A DNA stretch of 64,000 nt from Anaeromyxobacter sp. Fw109-5. GTDB lineage: Bacteria > Myxococcota > Myxococcia > Myxococcales > Anaeromyxobacteraceae. Shown here in pieces: positions 10,619 to 19,200 of the stretch. A program made the translations under genes and the position numbers. The DNA is taken from positions 186,001 to 250,000 of the forward strand of contig NC_009675.1 of assembly GCF_000017505.1 (NCBI RefSeq). The letters are read 5' to 3'. The stretch's first letter is position 1. Each line of letters opens with the position of its first letter. The notes beneath the pieces were generated by a model, which was not told the DNA's origin, did no database searches, and was given only the letters and a program-made list of their open reading frames with translations.

Positions 10619-11248
10619 TCACGCCTCCCTGCCGGGGCGCGCCTCGAGGTGCGCGATGGCCGCGTGCCCGAGCGCCGTCGCCCGCTGGGCCGTCCGGCGG
10701 AGGCCGCGCTGGAACAGGTTGTAGGCGACCACGGCGGGCAGCGCCACGAACAGCCCGACGGCGGTGGCGACGAGCGCCTCGCTGATGCCCGCCATGACCG
10801 TGCCGGCGCCTGCGGCGCCGGGGTTGCGCGAGAGCTCGAAGAAGGCCCGCACGATGCCGAGGACCGTGCCGAACAGGCCGATGAAGGGAGCGTTGTTGCC
10901 GAGGGTGCCGAGGAAGGCGAGCCGCTGCTCGTAGTCGATGCGCGAGCGCTCGATCGTCCCGGAGACGACCTCGCGCACCGCGTCGGGGCCCATCGCCGCG
11001 TGCGCGACCGCGGCGCGCACCACCTCCGCCTCCATGCCGCGGCGCCCTTCCACCGCGGCGCTCGCGCCCGCGAGGTCCCCGGCGAGGAGCTGCCGCCGCA
11101 GCGCGTCCACGTCGCCCGCCCGGCGGGAGAGGAAGAAGGCGACGCGCTCGATCATCACGCCGATGGAGGCGACGGAGAGGGCGATGAGGAGCCAGAGGAC
11201 CCACTCGGCGCCGAGGTTCGTGAACCCGAGGAGCTGCTTCTGGAGCAT
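10619..11248 (-). CDS. exbB: ExbB/TolQ/MotA-family proton channel subunit
   Basis: 209 residues with three predicted membrane helices (about 15-35, 115-140 and 160-185) and the family signatures FLGTLGNNAPFIGLFGTVLGI and ISEALVATAVGLFVALPAV. The ATG at 11248 has a GGAAGGA ribosome site. A much longer upstream frame is Arg/Ser-rich shadow and is not coding. It is the first gene of the exbB-exbD-tonB operon. Confidence 0.94.
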   Translation of the reverse strand: MLQKQLLGFTNLGAEWVLWLLIALSVASIGVMIERVAFFLSRRAGDVDALRRQLLAGDLAGASAAVEGRRGMEAEVVRAAVAHAAMGPDAVREVVSGTIERSRIDYEQRLAFLGTLGNNAPFIGLFGTVLGIVRAFFELSRNPGAAGAGTVMAGISEALVATAVGLFVALPAVVAYNLFQRGLRRTAQRATALGHAAIAHLEARPGREA

Positions 11249-11275
11249 GGCGTTCCTTCCTGAAAGGCCTGCGGG

Positions 11276-11304
11276 ACGTAACGATCCGCGCTCCTCGAAG
11301 TCAA
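11276..11304 (-). promoter_or_regulatory. Promoter of exbB-exbD-tonB
   Basis: Reading the minus strand, TTGACT (11304-11299), a 17-base spacer and TTACGT (11281-11276). Predicted transcription start is about 20 bases before the exbB ATG, leaving room for its ribosome site. Confidence 0.45.
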
Positions 11305-11446
11305 GGCGAGGGCCGGCGCCGGGGGTGCGAGCGCCGGTCACGTGCCGTGAACCCGTACCCGCCGATCCACGGACCGCGAGGCGACTCGCGCGGGTCGATC
11401 GCGCGAGCGTCGCGCGTCGCGCACGGGAATTTCGCGTGACGCTTGC

Positions 11447-11476
11447 TTGACGTGTGTGATCTCGGCGCGCTAACCT
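11447..11476 (+). promoter_or_regulatory. Promoter of the Lys-rich peptide gene
   Basis: TTGACG (11447-11452), an 18-base spacer and TAACCT (11471-11476). It predicts a transcript starting near 11483 with a leader of about 70 bases, much longer than those of nearby genes. Confidence 0.55.
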
Positions 11477-11487
11477 CCGCGCAACTT

Positions 11488-11534
11488 GTCCATTCTTGAA
11501 TGTCCAGCGACATCGTGAGTGACATCGAATGGAC
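11488..11534 (+). promoter_or_regulatory. Leader with mutually exclusive hairpins before the Lys-rich peptide
   Basis: GTCCATTC (11488-11495) can pair with the adjacent GAATG (11498-11502) or, as eight perfect pairs, with GAATGGAC (11527-11534) just before the ribosome site at 11540-11548. A direct repeat GACATCG occurs at 11509-11515 and 11521-11527. It may be an operator or an RNA switch; the sequence alone does not decide. Confidence 0.4.
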
Positions 11535-11553
11535 GTTCCGAGGAGGGAACACG

Positions 11554-11640
11554 ATGCCTGCGAAGAAGACGACGAAGAAGCCGGCCGCGAAGAAGACGAC
11601 GACGAAGAAGAAGGCGGCGAAGAAGTCCGCCAAGAAGTAG
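11554..11640 (+). CDS. 28-residue lysine/alanine/threonine-rich basic peptide, histone H1-tail-like
   Basis: A very short gene with a strong GAGGAGGGA ribosome site (11540-11548), its own promoter and a factor-independent terminator. The peptide begins MPAKKTTKKPAAKK and consists almost only of Lys, Ala and Thr with one Pro-Ala and two Ser-like breaks; 14 of 28 residues are Lys. This resembles the disordered basic tails of eukaryotic histone H1 and of bacterial histone-like proteins (Hc1, AlgP), which bind DNA or RNA non-specifically. Lys codons are almost all AAG, matching host codon use. A frame-shifted longer acidic frame over the same bases is a shadow. Function unknown; nucleic-acid condensation is inference. 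Confidence 0.75.
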   Translation: MPAKKTTKKPAAKKTTTKKKAAKKSAKK

Positions 11641-11670
11641 TTGCGTCGGCGCGCTTCGTCGCGCAGCGCC

Positions 11671-11701
11671 GCGGCCGCCTTCGGGCGGCCGCTGCTTTTT
11701 T
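11671..11701 (+). terminator. Factor-independent terminator after the Lys-rich peptide
   Basis: Nine base pairs (11671-11679 with 11684-11692) close a TTCG tetraloop and are followed by TGC and six T residues (11696-11701). It is the clearest intrinsic terminator of the window. Confidence 0.9.
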
Positions 11702-11723
11702 GGGCACCTAGTAATGTCTCGGC

Positions 11724-13214
11724 ATGTCGCTCGGCGCGGGTGAGATCGAGGCGGTCGTCCGGGAGCTCGCGCCCCTCGTCGGCTCCCGCGTCGACGCGGT
11801 GCGGGTCCACGCCGAGCGCGCGCTGACCCTCGAGCTGTTCGGGCGCGCCGGGCCCGTGCTCCTCCTCCTCTCCGCCGAGCCGGACGTCACGCGCCTCCAC
11901 GTCACGCGCGCCCGCCCGCCGCAGCCCGCCACGCCCTTCCCCTTCCAGGTGCTGCTGCGCCGCGAGATCGAGGGCGCGCGCCTCGCCGCGATCGAGACGC
12001 TCCCGGGGGATCGGGTGGTGGCGCTCGCGCTCGAGACGCCGCGCGGCCGCCTGCGGCTCGTCGGGGAGCTGACCGGCCGGCACGGCAACCTGTTCCTGCT
12101 GGGCGACGACGGGATCATCCGGGCGAGCGCCGGGCGCAACCTCTCGCAGCGGCGCAAGCTCGTCGCCGGCGAGCCGTACGTCGCGCCCGCGCCCCCGCCT
12201 TCGCCCCGCGTCGAGCGGCCGCGCTTCACGGCCGAGCCCTCGGGCCCGTTCCCGCTCTCGGCCGCGGTCGAGGCGCGCTACGCGGCCCTCGTGCAGGAGC
12301 GGCTCGTGGCGGAGGGCCGCCGCCGGCTCCGCGAGCCGGTCCGCGCGGGCGTCGCCCGCGCCTCGCGCGCGCTCGAGAAGCTGGCCGACGAGGCGGCGCG
12401 CGTGCCGGTCGCCGAGGCCGACCGGCGCGCGGCGGACCTCCTCAAGGCGAACCTCCGCGCGGTGAAGCGCGGGGAGCGCGAGGTGACGCTCACGGAGTGG
12501 ACGGAGGAGGGGCCGCGCGAGGTGCGCGTCGCCCTCGATCCCGCCCTCGCGCCGCAGGCCAACATGGAGCGGCTCTACCGCCGCTATCGGCGCATCGTGG
12601 AGAGCGCGGAGCGCGTGGCCGCGCGGACCGCGGGGGTGCGGGGCCGCGAGGCGGCGCTCCGCTCGCTCCTCGGCGAGATCGACTCGGCGCCGCTCGAGGA
12701 GCTCCCCCGCCTCGAGCGCGAGGCGCGCCGGCTCGGGGCGGGCCCCCGGCCGCAGCCGCAGCCGCAGCCGCGCCCCGCCGGGCCCGGCGGCCGCGCGCGG
12801 GCGCGCCCGGAGCCGCTCCCCTACCGCGTCTTCCGCTCCGCCGCCGGCGCCGCCATCCTCGTCGGCCGTGGCGCCGCCGAGAACGATCGCCTCACGCTCC
12901 GGGTCGCGCGCGGCAACGACCTCTGGCTGCACGCCCGCGGTGTCCCCGGCGCGCACGTGGTGGTGCGGCTCGAGAAGGGCCGCGGCCCCGACCAGGGGAC
13001 GCTCCTCGACGCCGCCCACCTCGCCCTCCACTTCTCCGACGCGCGCGGCGCCCCGCAGGCGGACGTCGCGTACACACGCGCGAAGTACGTCCGCAAGCCC
13101 AAGGGCGCAGGCCCGGGCGCGGTGACGTACAGCCAGGAGAAGGTCCTGCTGCTCCGCACGGAGCCGCAGCGCATCGCGCGGCTGCTGGCGGAGGAGGAGG
13201 GCGGCCAGGAGTAG
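11724..13214 (+). CDS. rqcH: NFACT-family ribosome quality-control protein, RqcH-like
   Basis: Binds stalled 50S subunits carrying peptidyl-tRNA and supports C-terminal alanine tailing in bacteria that have RqcH. The 496-residue protein has an N-terminal NFACT-N part (about 1-170, including ELTGRHGNLFLL), a helical coiled-coil middle (about 190-340) and a C-terminal NFACT-R part with GNDLWLHARGVPGAHVVVR and AKYVRKPKGAGPGAVTYSQ. It is shorter than the roughly 570-residue Bacillus protein, and a Pro/Gln-rich linker near 340-360 replaces part of the helical region. The TAGTAATG just before the ATG suggests a very short leader. Tailing activity is inference. Confidence 0.88.
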   Translation: MSLGAGEIEAVVRELAPLVGSRVDAVRVHAERALTLELFGRAGPVLLLLSAEPDVTRLHVTRARPPQPATPFPFQVLLRREIEGARLAAIETLPGDRVVALALETPRGRLRLVGELTGRHGNLFLLGDDGIIRASAGRNLSQRRKLVAGEPYVAPAPPPSPRVERPRFTAEPSGPFPLSAAVEARYAALVQERLVAEGRRRLREPVRAGVARASRALEKLADEAARVPVAEADRRAADLLKANLRAVKRGEREVTLTEWTEEGPREVRVALDPALAPQANMERLYRRYRRIVESAERVAARTAGVRGREAALRSLLGEIDSAPLEELPRLEREARRLGAGPRPQPQPQPRPAGPGGRARARPEPLPYRVFRSAAGAAILVGRGAAENDRLTLRVARGNDLWLHARGVPGAHVVVRLEKGRGPDQGTLLDAAHLALHFSDARGAPQADVAYTRAKYVRKPKGAGPGAVTYSQEKVLLLRTEPQRIARLLAEEEGGQE

Positions 13215-13308
13215 GGAGGGGCAGGCGGCGATCCGACCGCCGCCAGCCCAGCCCCTGCCTTCCCGCCCGCTCTCCACCCGTCCCCCGCGCCGCCCGCGGG
13301 GGTGGCCC

Positions 13309-13337
13309 TTGCTGTGGCGTGCCCCCCTCCGTAGGAT
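13309..13337 (+). promoter_or_regulatory. Promoter of the SprT-like gene, predicted near-leaderless
   Basis: TTGCTG (13309-13314), a 17-base spacer and TAGGAT (13332-13337), 11 bases before the GTG at 13349. No Shine-Dalgarno precedes that GTG. Confidence 0.45.
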
Positions 13338-13348
13338 CGCGGCCGCCC

Positions 13349-14107
13349 GTGCCCCGCCCCCCGCAGGCCAACCGCCAGCTCGAGCTCTTCGACGCGCGCC
13401 GCGCCTCGCGCGAGGCGCGGCTCTCGGCGGCCAGCCGGCTCGCCGACTCCCTGTCCGGCATCCTCTCCGAGCGCGTGCGCCTCACCGTTCACGACAACCG
13501 CTCGACCATGGTGTCGTTCCGCCGCGGCTCGGGCGGGATCCACTACCGGCTCCACCACATGTTCCTCGGCGCCCCCGGGGAGGTGGTGCGGGCGCTCGCC
13601 GCCTTCGCCGGCCCCACCCGCGGCGCGTCGGCGCGCCGGCGCGAGGCCGGCTCGCGCATCGACGCCTTCGTCCGGCACAACCGCGCGCGGATCGCGGTCC
13701 CGCGCGCCGACCGGCTCCAGCCTCGCGGGCGCGCCCACGACCTGCAGCAGATCTTCGATCGCCTCAACGCGGCCCACTTCGGCGACGCCATCCAGGCGCA
13801 CATCGGCTGGGGGGCCGTCCGCGGCGGGGCGCGCCGCCGCACCGTGAAGACGGGCGTGTACGTGCAGGACGCGCGCATCATCCGCATCCACCCCACGCTC
13901 GATCGACCCGAGGTCCCCGAGTTCTACGTCGCGCTGGTGGTGTTCCACGAGATGCTCCACCAGGCGGTGCCGGCGCGCGAGGTGAACGGGCGCCGCGTGG
14001 TGCACGGCGCGGAGTTCCGGCGGCGGGAGCGCGCCTACCCGGACTACGCGCGCGCGAAGGCCTGGGAGGAGGGAAACCTGGGCCTGCTCCTCTCGTCGCC
14101 CACGTAA
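13349..14107 (+). CDS. SprT-like zinc metalloprotease-domain protein
   Basis: 252 residues from the GTG at 13349; the open frame extends far upstream but overlaps the NFACT gene and is shadow there. The C-terminal half has the zincin motif HEMLH (residues 200-204) with a probable third ligand His219 in VVHGAEF. LNAAHFGDAIQAHIGWG and the distal Arg/Tyr-rich end also resemble SprT/Spartan-like domains, which in eukaryotes cleave DNA-protein crosslinks. The N-terminal 110 residues contain a separate conserved-looking Arg-rich part (LSERVRLTVHDNRSTMVSFRR) of unknown role. The bacterial substrate is unknown. Confidence 0.8.
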   Translation: MPRPPQANRQLELFDARRASREARLSAASRLADSLSGILSERVRLTVHDNRSTMVSFRRGSGGIHYRLHHMFLGAPGEVVRALAAFAGPTRGASARRREAGSRIDAFVRHNRARIAVPRADRLQPRGRAHDLQQIFDRLNAAHFGDAIQAHIGWGAVRGGARRRTVKTGVYVQDARIIRIHPTLDRPEVPEFYVALVVFHEMLHQAVPAREVNGRRVVHGAEFRRRERAYPDYARAKAWEEGNLGLLLSSPT

Positions 14108-14231
14108 GCGGCGCCGCCGCGCCGCGCGGTCGGCGGCCGCAGATCACTCCGCGCGAACCCCCATCGGGCGCCTCGAGCGCGCCGAAAACAAACCGGCGGG
14201 GTCCCCGGGCGTGCGCCATAATCCCCGCTCG

Positions 14232-16253
14232 ATGGTGCGCCGCGTCGCTCTCGCGCTGCTCGTCCCGCTCGCGCTCGGCGCCACCGGCTGCCTGCGCGCC
14301 CGCGGCACGGAGAGCGAGCCGATCGTGACCGAGCTGAAGCTCGAGGGCGTGGAGGCCCTCGACGCCGAGGACATCAAGGCGAAGCTCGCGACGCAGGAGC
14401 CGGCCGCGCCGGGGGGCGTCACGGGGCTCGTCAGGCGCGAGGGTTTCCCGCTGGATCCGGACGCCCTCGCGTCCGATCGGCGGCGCGTCGAGGCGTTCTA
14501 CCGCGACCGCGGCTACTACGCGGCGCGCGTCGACAAGGTCGACGTGGTGCCCGACGGGCCCGGGCGCGCCCGCGTGGTGATGCACGTGGTGGAGGGGAAG
14601 CCGGTCCGGGTGACCGAGCTGCACATCAAGGGGCTGGAGGAGGTGGCCGAGGCGCGCGAGCGGCTGAAGGAGCTGCCGCTCGAGGTCGGGGACGTCTTCC
14701 GCGTGTCGGCCTACGACGCGACGAAGGCGGCCATCACCAGGGGGCTGCGCACGAAGGGCTGGGCGAACGCGGAGGTGACGCAGGCCGCCCAGGTGCTGCC
14801 GCAGGAGGGGACCGCGCAGGTGACGTACGAGGTGAAGGCGGGTCGCCGCTTCCGCTTCGGCCCGATCTTCGTGGCGGGGACCTCGGCGGTCTCGCGCGAT
14901 CTCGTGCGCGAACAGGCCTCGGTGGACGTGAGGACCGGTGCCTGGTTCGACGAGTCGAAGCTCTCGAAGGCGCAGGCGCGCGTGTTCAACCTGGGCGTCT
15001 TCGCCGGGGTGCGCGTGACCCGCGGCACGCCCAGCGCGGAGCGGGGCATCATCCCGGTGGTGGTGGCGGTGCGCGAAGCTCCCTTTCGCACCATCCGCGC
15101 CGGGCCCGGCCTCGGGGTGGAGGCGACGCGCTGGGAGGCGCGGGGCAACGCGTCGTGGCAGCACCGCAACCTGTTCGGCGAGCTGCGGCGGTTCGGGATC
15201 GACCTGCGGGCCGGCTACGCCTGGCTGCCCACGCCGTGGGCCGACCAGCGCAGCGGCGTCGTCGCGCTGATCGGCTTCGAGTTCCAGCAGCCCGCCGCCA
15301 TCGCCCGCCGCCTCGACGTGTCCGCCCGGGTGGAGGTCGAGCGCGGGCTCGAGCTCGCCTACGGGTTCTGGGCAGAGCGGGTCGAGCTCGGCCTCCCCGT
15401 CCGGATCTCCCCGCGCTGGACGTTCATCCCCTCCTACAACCTCGAGGTGTACCAGCTCTCCGACGCGCCCGAGGCGGTGGTGACCAGGCCCGGCACGCCG
15501 GAGGCCGAGACCCGCCCGCTCCTCGTCGGCTGCCCGAGCAGCACCTGCCTCCTCTCCTACCTGGAGCAGCGCCTCGCCTGGGACGGGCGCGACGATGCCG
15601 TGAACACCCGGCGCGGCTACTACGTCGGGCTCTCGCTGCAGGAGGGCTTCCGCATCGGGACCGTCGGCTACCGCTACCTGCGCTTCCTCCCCGAGGTGCG
15701 CGGGTTCTGGCCCCTCTCGCGGAAGCTCGTGCTCGGCGCGCGGGCGCGGGTGGGCGCGCTCGTCCCGCTCACCGAGCCGAAGGAGCCGCCCATCGTCGCG
15801 AACTTCTACTCGGGCGGCCCGCTCTCGATGCGCGGCTACTACACCCGCCGCCTCTCCCCGATGATCGAGGTGGGCAAGAACGACTGGGTGCCGGTCGGCG
15901 GCAACGGGCTCTTCGACGGCTCGCTCGAGCTGCGCTACGCGTTGGCCGGGAACTGGTCCGGCGCGTGGTTCCTCGACGCCGGGAACGTGGCGCCGCCGGA
16001 CAACGGGGAGACCGCCTGGCGCGAGGCCCTCTCGCTCGGCGACCTCCAGCTCGCGAGCGGGGTCGGCCTCCGCTACGCGACCCCGTTCGGACCGATCGGC
16101 GTCGACGTGGGGGTGCGGCTGCCGACCGACCTCTCGTCCGGGGTCCCCTTCGACAAGCGCTTCCCGCCGGTGCCCTCGAACCCGAACGCCGGGACTGCGG
16201 AGCACCGTGAGCCGATCGTCGCCGTTCACATCACCATCGGCGAGGCGTTCTAG
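14232..16253 (+). CDS. tamA: Omp85-family outer-membrane assembly protein, TamA-like
   Basis: 673 residues: signal peptide, two or three POTRA-like repeats (about 35-300) and an Omp85/BamA surface-antigen barrel (about 330-673) with GGPLSMRGYYTRRL, matching the conserved RGY/F motif region, and FGPIGVDVGVRL near the end. Its stop overlaps the GTG of tamB by one base, which supports TamA over BamA; TamA and TamB together help insert autotransporters and move phospholipid toward the outer membrane. The signal peptide ends LALGATGC with Cys20, a borderline lipobox. The start at 14232 follows CATAAT by nine bases and has no ribosome site, so a leaderless message is possible. Confidence 0.88.
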   Translation: MVRRVALALLVPLALGATGCLRARGTESEPIVTELKLEGVEALDAEDIKAKLATQEPAAPGGVTGLVRREGFPLDPDALASDRRRVEAFYRDRGYYAARVDKVDVVPDGPGRARVVMHVVEGKPVRVTELHIKGLEEVAEARERLKELPLEVGDVFRVSAYDATKAAITRGLRTKGWANAEVTQAAQVLPQEGTAQVTYEVKAGRRFRFGPIFVAGTSAVSRDLVREQASVDVRTGAWFDESKLSKAQARVFNLGVFAGVRVTRGTPSAERGIIPVVVAVREAPFRTIRAGPGLGVEATRWEARGNASWQHRNLFGELRRFGIDLRAGYAWLPTPWADQRSGVVALIGFEFQQPAAIARRLDVSARVEVERGLELAYGFWAERVELGLPVRISPRWTFIPSYNLEVYQLSDAPEAVVTRPGTPEAETRPLLVGCPSSTCLLSYLEQRLAWDGRDDAVNTRRGYYVGLSLQEGFRIGTVGYRYLRFLPEVRGFWPLSRKLVLGARARVGALVPLTEPKEPPIVANFYSGGPLSMRGYYTRRLSPMIEVGKNDWVPVGGNGLFDGSLELRYALAGNWSGAWFLDAGNVAPPDNGETAWREALSLGDLQLASGVGLRYATPFGPIGVDVGVRLPTDLSSGVPFDKRFPPVPSNPNAGTAEHREPIVAVHITIGEAF

Positions 16254-19200
16254 TGCGCGCGCTGGTCGCAGCGCTCAGGGTCGCGGGGTGGGGCCTGCTC
16301 GGCCTCGTCGCGCTCGTCGGCGTCCTGCTCTCTGCCGTGACGCTGTTCGCGACCTCGAAGGCGGGCGGGCCGATCGTGGCGCGCGAGGTGATCCGGCTCG
16401 TCGACGACGCGCTCGCCGGCCGGTTCGAGCTCGCGGGCGTGGCGGTGCGGCCCGACGGCACCGTGGAGGTGCGGGGACTGCGCGTGTTCGATCCCGACGA
16501 GCACCTCGTCCTGGCGGTGGACCGGGCGCGCGTGGCGATCGACGTGACCCAGCTTCGCCGCCGCACCGTCGGCGCCGCGATCGCGCTCGACGGTCCGTCC
16601 GTGCTCCTCGAGGAGGAGGAGGACGGCGGGCTGTCGCTCGTGAGGGCCTTCTCGGCCGCGCACCCTGGGCCGCCCAGGCCGGAGGGGCCGCGAACCCCTC
16701 CGCGAGGCCCGGGGCTCGAGGTGCGCGTCAGCGCGCTCGCCATCCGCGGCGGGGACGTGTGGTGGGTCGACGCGGACGGCGCGACGCGCCTCGAGGCGCG
16801 GGATCTCGACCTCGACGCCCGCGGCGCGTGGCAGCGCTCCGCCGCGGACGTCGAGCTCCGGCTGCGGGGCATGCTGGACCTGCCGGTGGCGGCGCCCCTG
16901 TCGCTCGACGTGGTCGCCTCGCGCGAGGGCGACCGCGTGCGCGCGCCGCTCCTGCGCGCCTCCGTGGGTGGGACGGCGGTCTCGCTGATCGGGCACCTCG
17001 ACGTGGTGACCCTCGCCGGGCGCGCCGCCATCACCCGGCTCGACGTCGACCGAGCGCAGGCGCGCACGGTCGTGCCGGAGCTCGGCGGCGGAGAGGACGC
17101 GGCGGCCACGGTCTACGCGGAGTCGGACGGCGCGATCGCCACCGCGGCCGCGCGCGTGGAGCCGCGCGACGGCGGGCCCGCGCTCGGGCGGCGCGCGGAC
17201 GCCGCGGTGGCCCTCCGCCTCGACGGCGCGCGTGCGCTCGGCTTCGACCTCGCCTTGGAGCGGCTCGATCCCTCCGCCCTGCACGCGGCCGCGCCGGCGG
17301 GAGACGTCACCCTCACCGGGCGGGGTGCGCTCGTCGGCAGCTCGCTCGAGGATCTCCGGGCAGACGTGGCGGTGTCGGTGGCCCGCTCTCGGCTCCGCCG
17401 GGGCGAGCTCGGGCCGGGCGAGGTCGTCGCGCGCGCCGAGCGGGGCGCGTACGACGTCCGCCGGCTCACGCTCCGCGCCCCCGGGCTCTCCCTCGACGGC
17501 GCGCTGCGCTGGCGCCCCGGCGGCGCCGTCTCCGGGCGGGTGGACGCCGACGCGGCCGACCTCGGGGTGGCGATGCGCAACCTGGGCGCGCTGCTGGGGA
17601 AGGAGCTGCCCGACCTCCGAGGGAGCGCGCGGGTCGAGGCGGCGCTCTCGGGCACCGAGCGGGCGCCGGTGGCGCGCGCGACGGTGTCCGCGCCGGCGCT
17701 CCGCTCGGGCGGGCTCGCGGTGGGAGGGGTGAAGCTCGACGTCAGCGCCGAGGGGCCGCTTCGCCGTCCGACCGTGAGCGTCGAGGGGGTGGTCGCGGCG
17801 CTGCGCTCCGGCGGCGACGAGATCGCGCGCGGGCTCGTCCTGCGCGCGCGGCTCGCCGACGAGGAGGCCGTCGTGTCGGCCTCCGCGGCCTTGCCGGCGG
17901 TGGGCGACCGGCCGTTCGCCCTCGACGCCCGCGGACGCCTCGGGCCGCGGCGCGATCGGCTCGCGCTCGCGCAGCTCGCGATCGCCTACCCCGGCGCCCG
18001 CTGGACGCTGACGCACCCCGCGGAGCTACGCTTCGCCGGCCCCTCCGTGGACCGGCTGGAGCTCGTGGCGGACGCGCAGCGGATCGCGCTCGAGGGAGGC
18101 CTCACGCCGCGCGGCGGCCTCGACGCGCACGCGAAGCTCGTGGGGGTGGACCTGACCCGCCTGCCGCCCGGCGTCATCCCGCGCAACCTCGGCGTGGCCG
18201 GGCTCGTGAGCGCGGACGCGCGCGCGGGGGGCACGAGGCGCCGCCCCCTGCTCGACGCGAGCTTCGACTTCCGCGGGGGCGCGGTGCGCGGCCTCGCCGG
18301 CCTCGACGGCGCCGGCACCGCGCGCTGGGACGGCCGCGCGCGCCGCGCCGCGGTCACCCTCGGGGTGGCGCGCGCCGACGGCGGCTCGGTGGACCTCTCC
18401 GCCGATCTCCCCATCCCCCTGGATCGCTCGCCGGCCGCGCCGCTCGCCGCGCGGGTCCGCGGGCGCGCGCTGCCCGTCGCGCCCGTCCTCGCCGCCGCGG
18501 GGGCCGCCTCTCCGCTCCAGGGGACCGTCGAGCTCGACGCGGCGCTGGAGGGGACGGTCGGGGCGCCGCGCGTGCGTGCGGACGCGACGCTCGCGGAGGG
18601 GGCGTACGAGGACCTCGGGCCGTTCGCGATCGCGATCGCGCTCGAGGACGCCGGGGAGCGGGCCGAGCTGCGCGCGAGCGCGGCGTACGACGGCGTGCGC
18701 GCGCTCGTGCTCGAGGCGGCCGCGCCGCTGGACCTGTCGGAGGTGATCGCCGGCCCCTCGGAGGCGCTCGCGGCGCTGCGCGGGGCGCCGGTGGAGGCGA
18801 ACGTCGCGGTCCCTGGCCTCGAGCTCGCCCCGCTCGCGGGCGTGCGCGGGATCCCTGCGGGGCTCGAGGGCACCCTCGAGGTGCGCGCGGCGCTCGCAGG
18901 CACGATCGACGCGCCGCGCGGGAGCATCGCGGTCGGCCTGGCCCGTGGAGTGGTGGCGGGCTACCGCGACGTGAGCGCGGGCCTCGCGGTCGCCCTCGAG
19001 GACGCCCGGGTCGCCCTCACGGGCCAGGTCGCGCTGGGAGGGGATCCGGTGCTGCGGCTGGGGGGCGCGCTCGAGGCGCCCCCGGAGCGGCTCCTCCCGG
19101 CGGATCGCCTGGAGAGGACGCCCCTCCAGCTCGAGGTGGTGGTGCCGCGCGTTCAGCTCGCGCGGGCGGCGGGCGCGGACTCGACGCTCCCGCTCGCGGG

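Larger units (their letters stand above)
11249..11553. other. Intergenic region between exbB and the Lys-rich peptide gene
   Basis: A 305-base divergent intergenic region. It holds the exbB promoter on the minus strand (11276-11304), a GC-rich stretch with no open frame I can support (11305-11445), the promoter of the Lys-rich peptide (11447-11476) and a 5' leader with competing inverted repeats (11488-11534). Confidence 0.6.

Noticed and set aside
11528-11711. Acidic frame beginning MDVPRREHDACEEDDEE over the basic peptide gene
   Set aside because: The shifted frame lacks a ribosome site and the repeat of AAG codons in the other frame explains its Glu/Asp content.
13215-13265. GGGAGGGGCAGG ... 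CCTGCCTTCCC branched pairing after the NFACT gene as a terminator
   Set aside because: Pairing needs bulges and an internal hairpin and there is no T tract; possible but not supported well enough.
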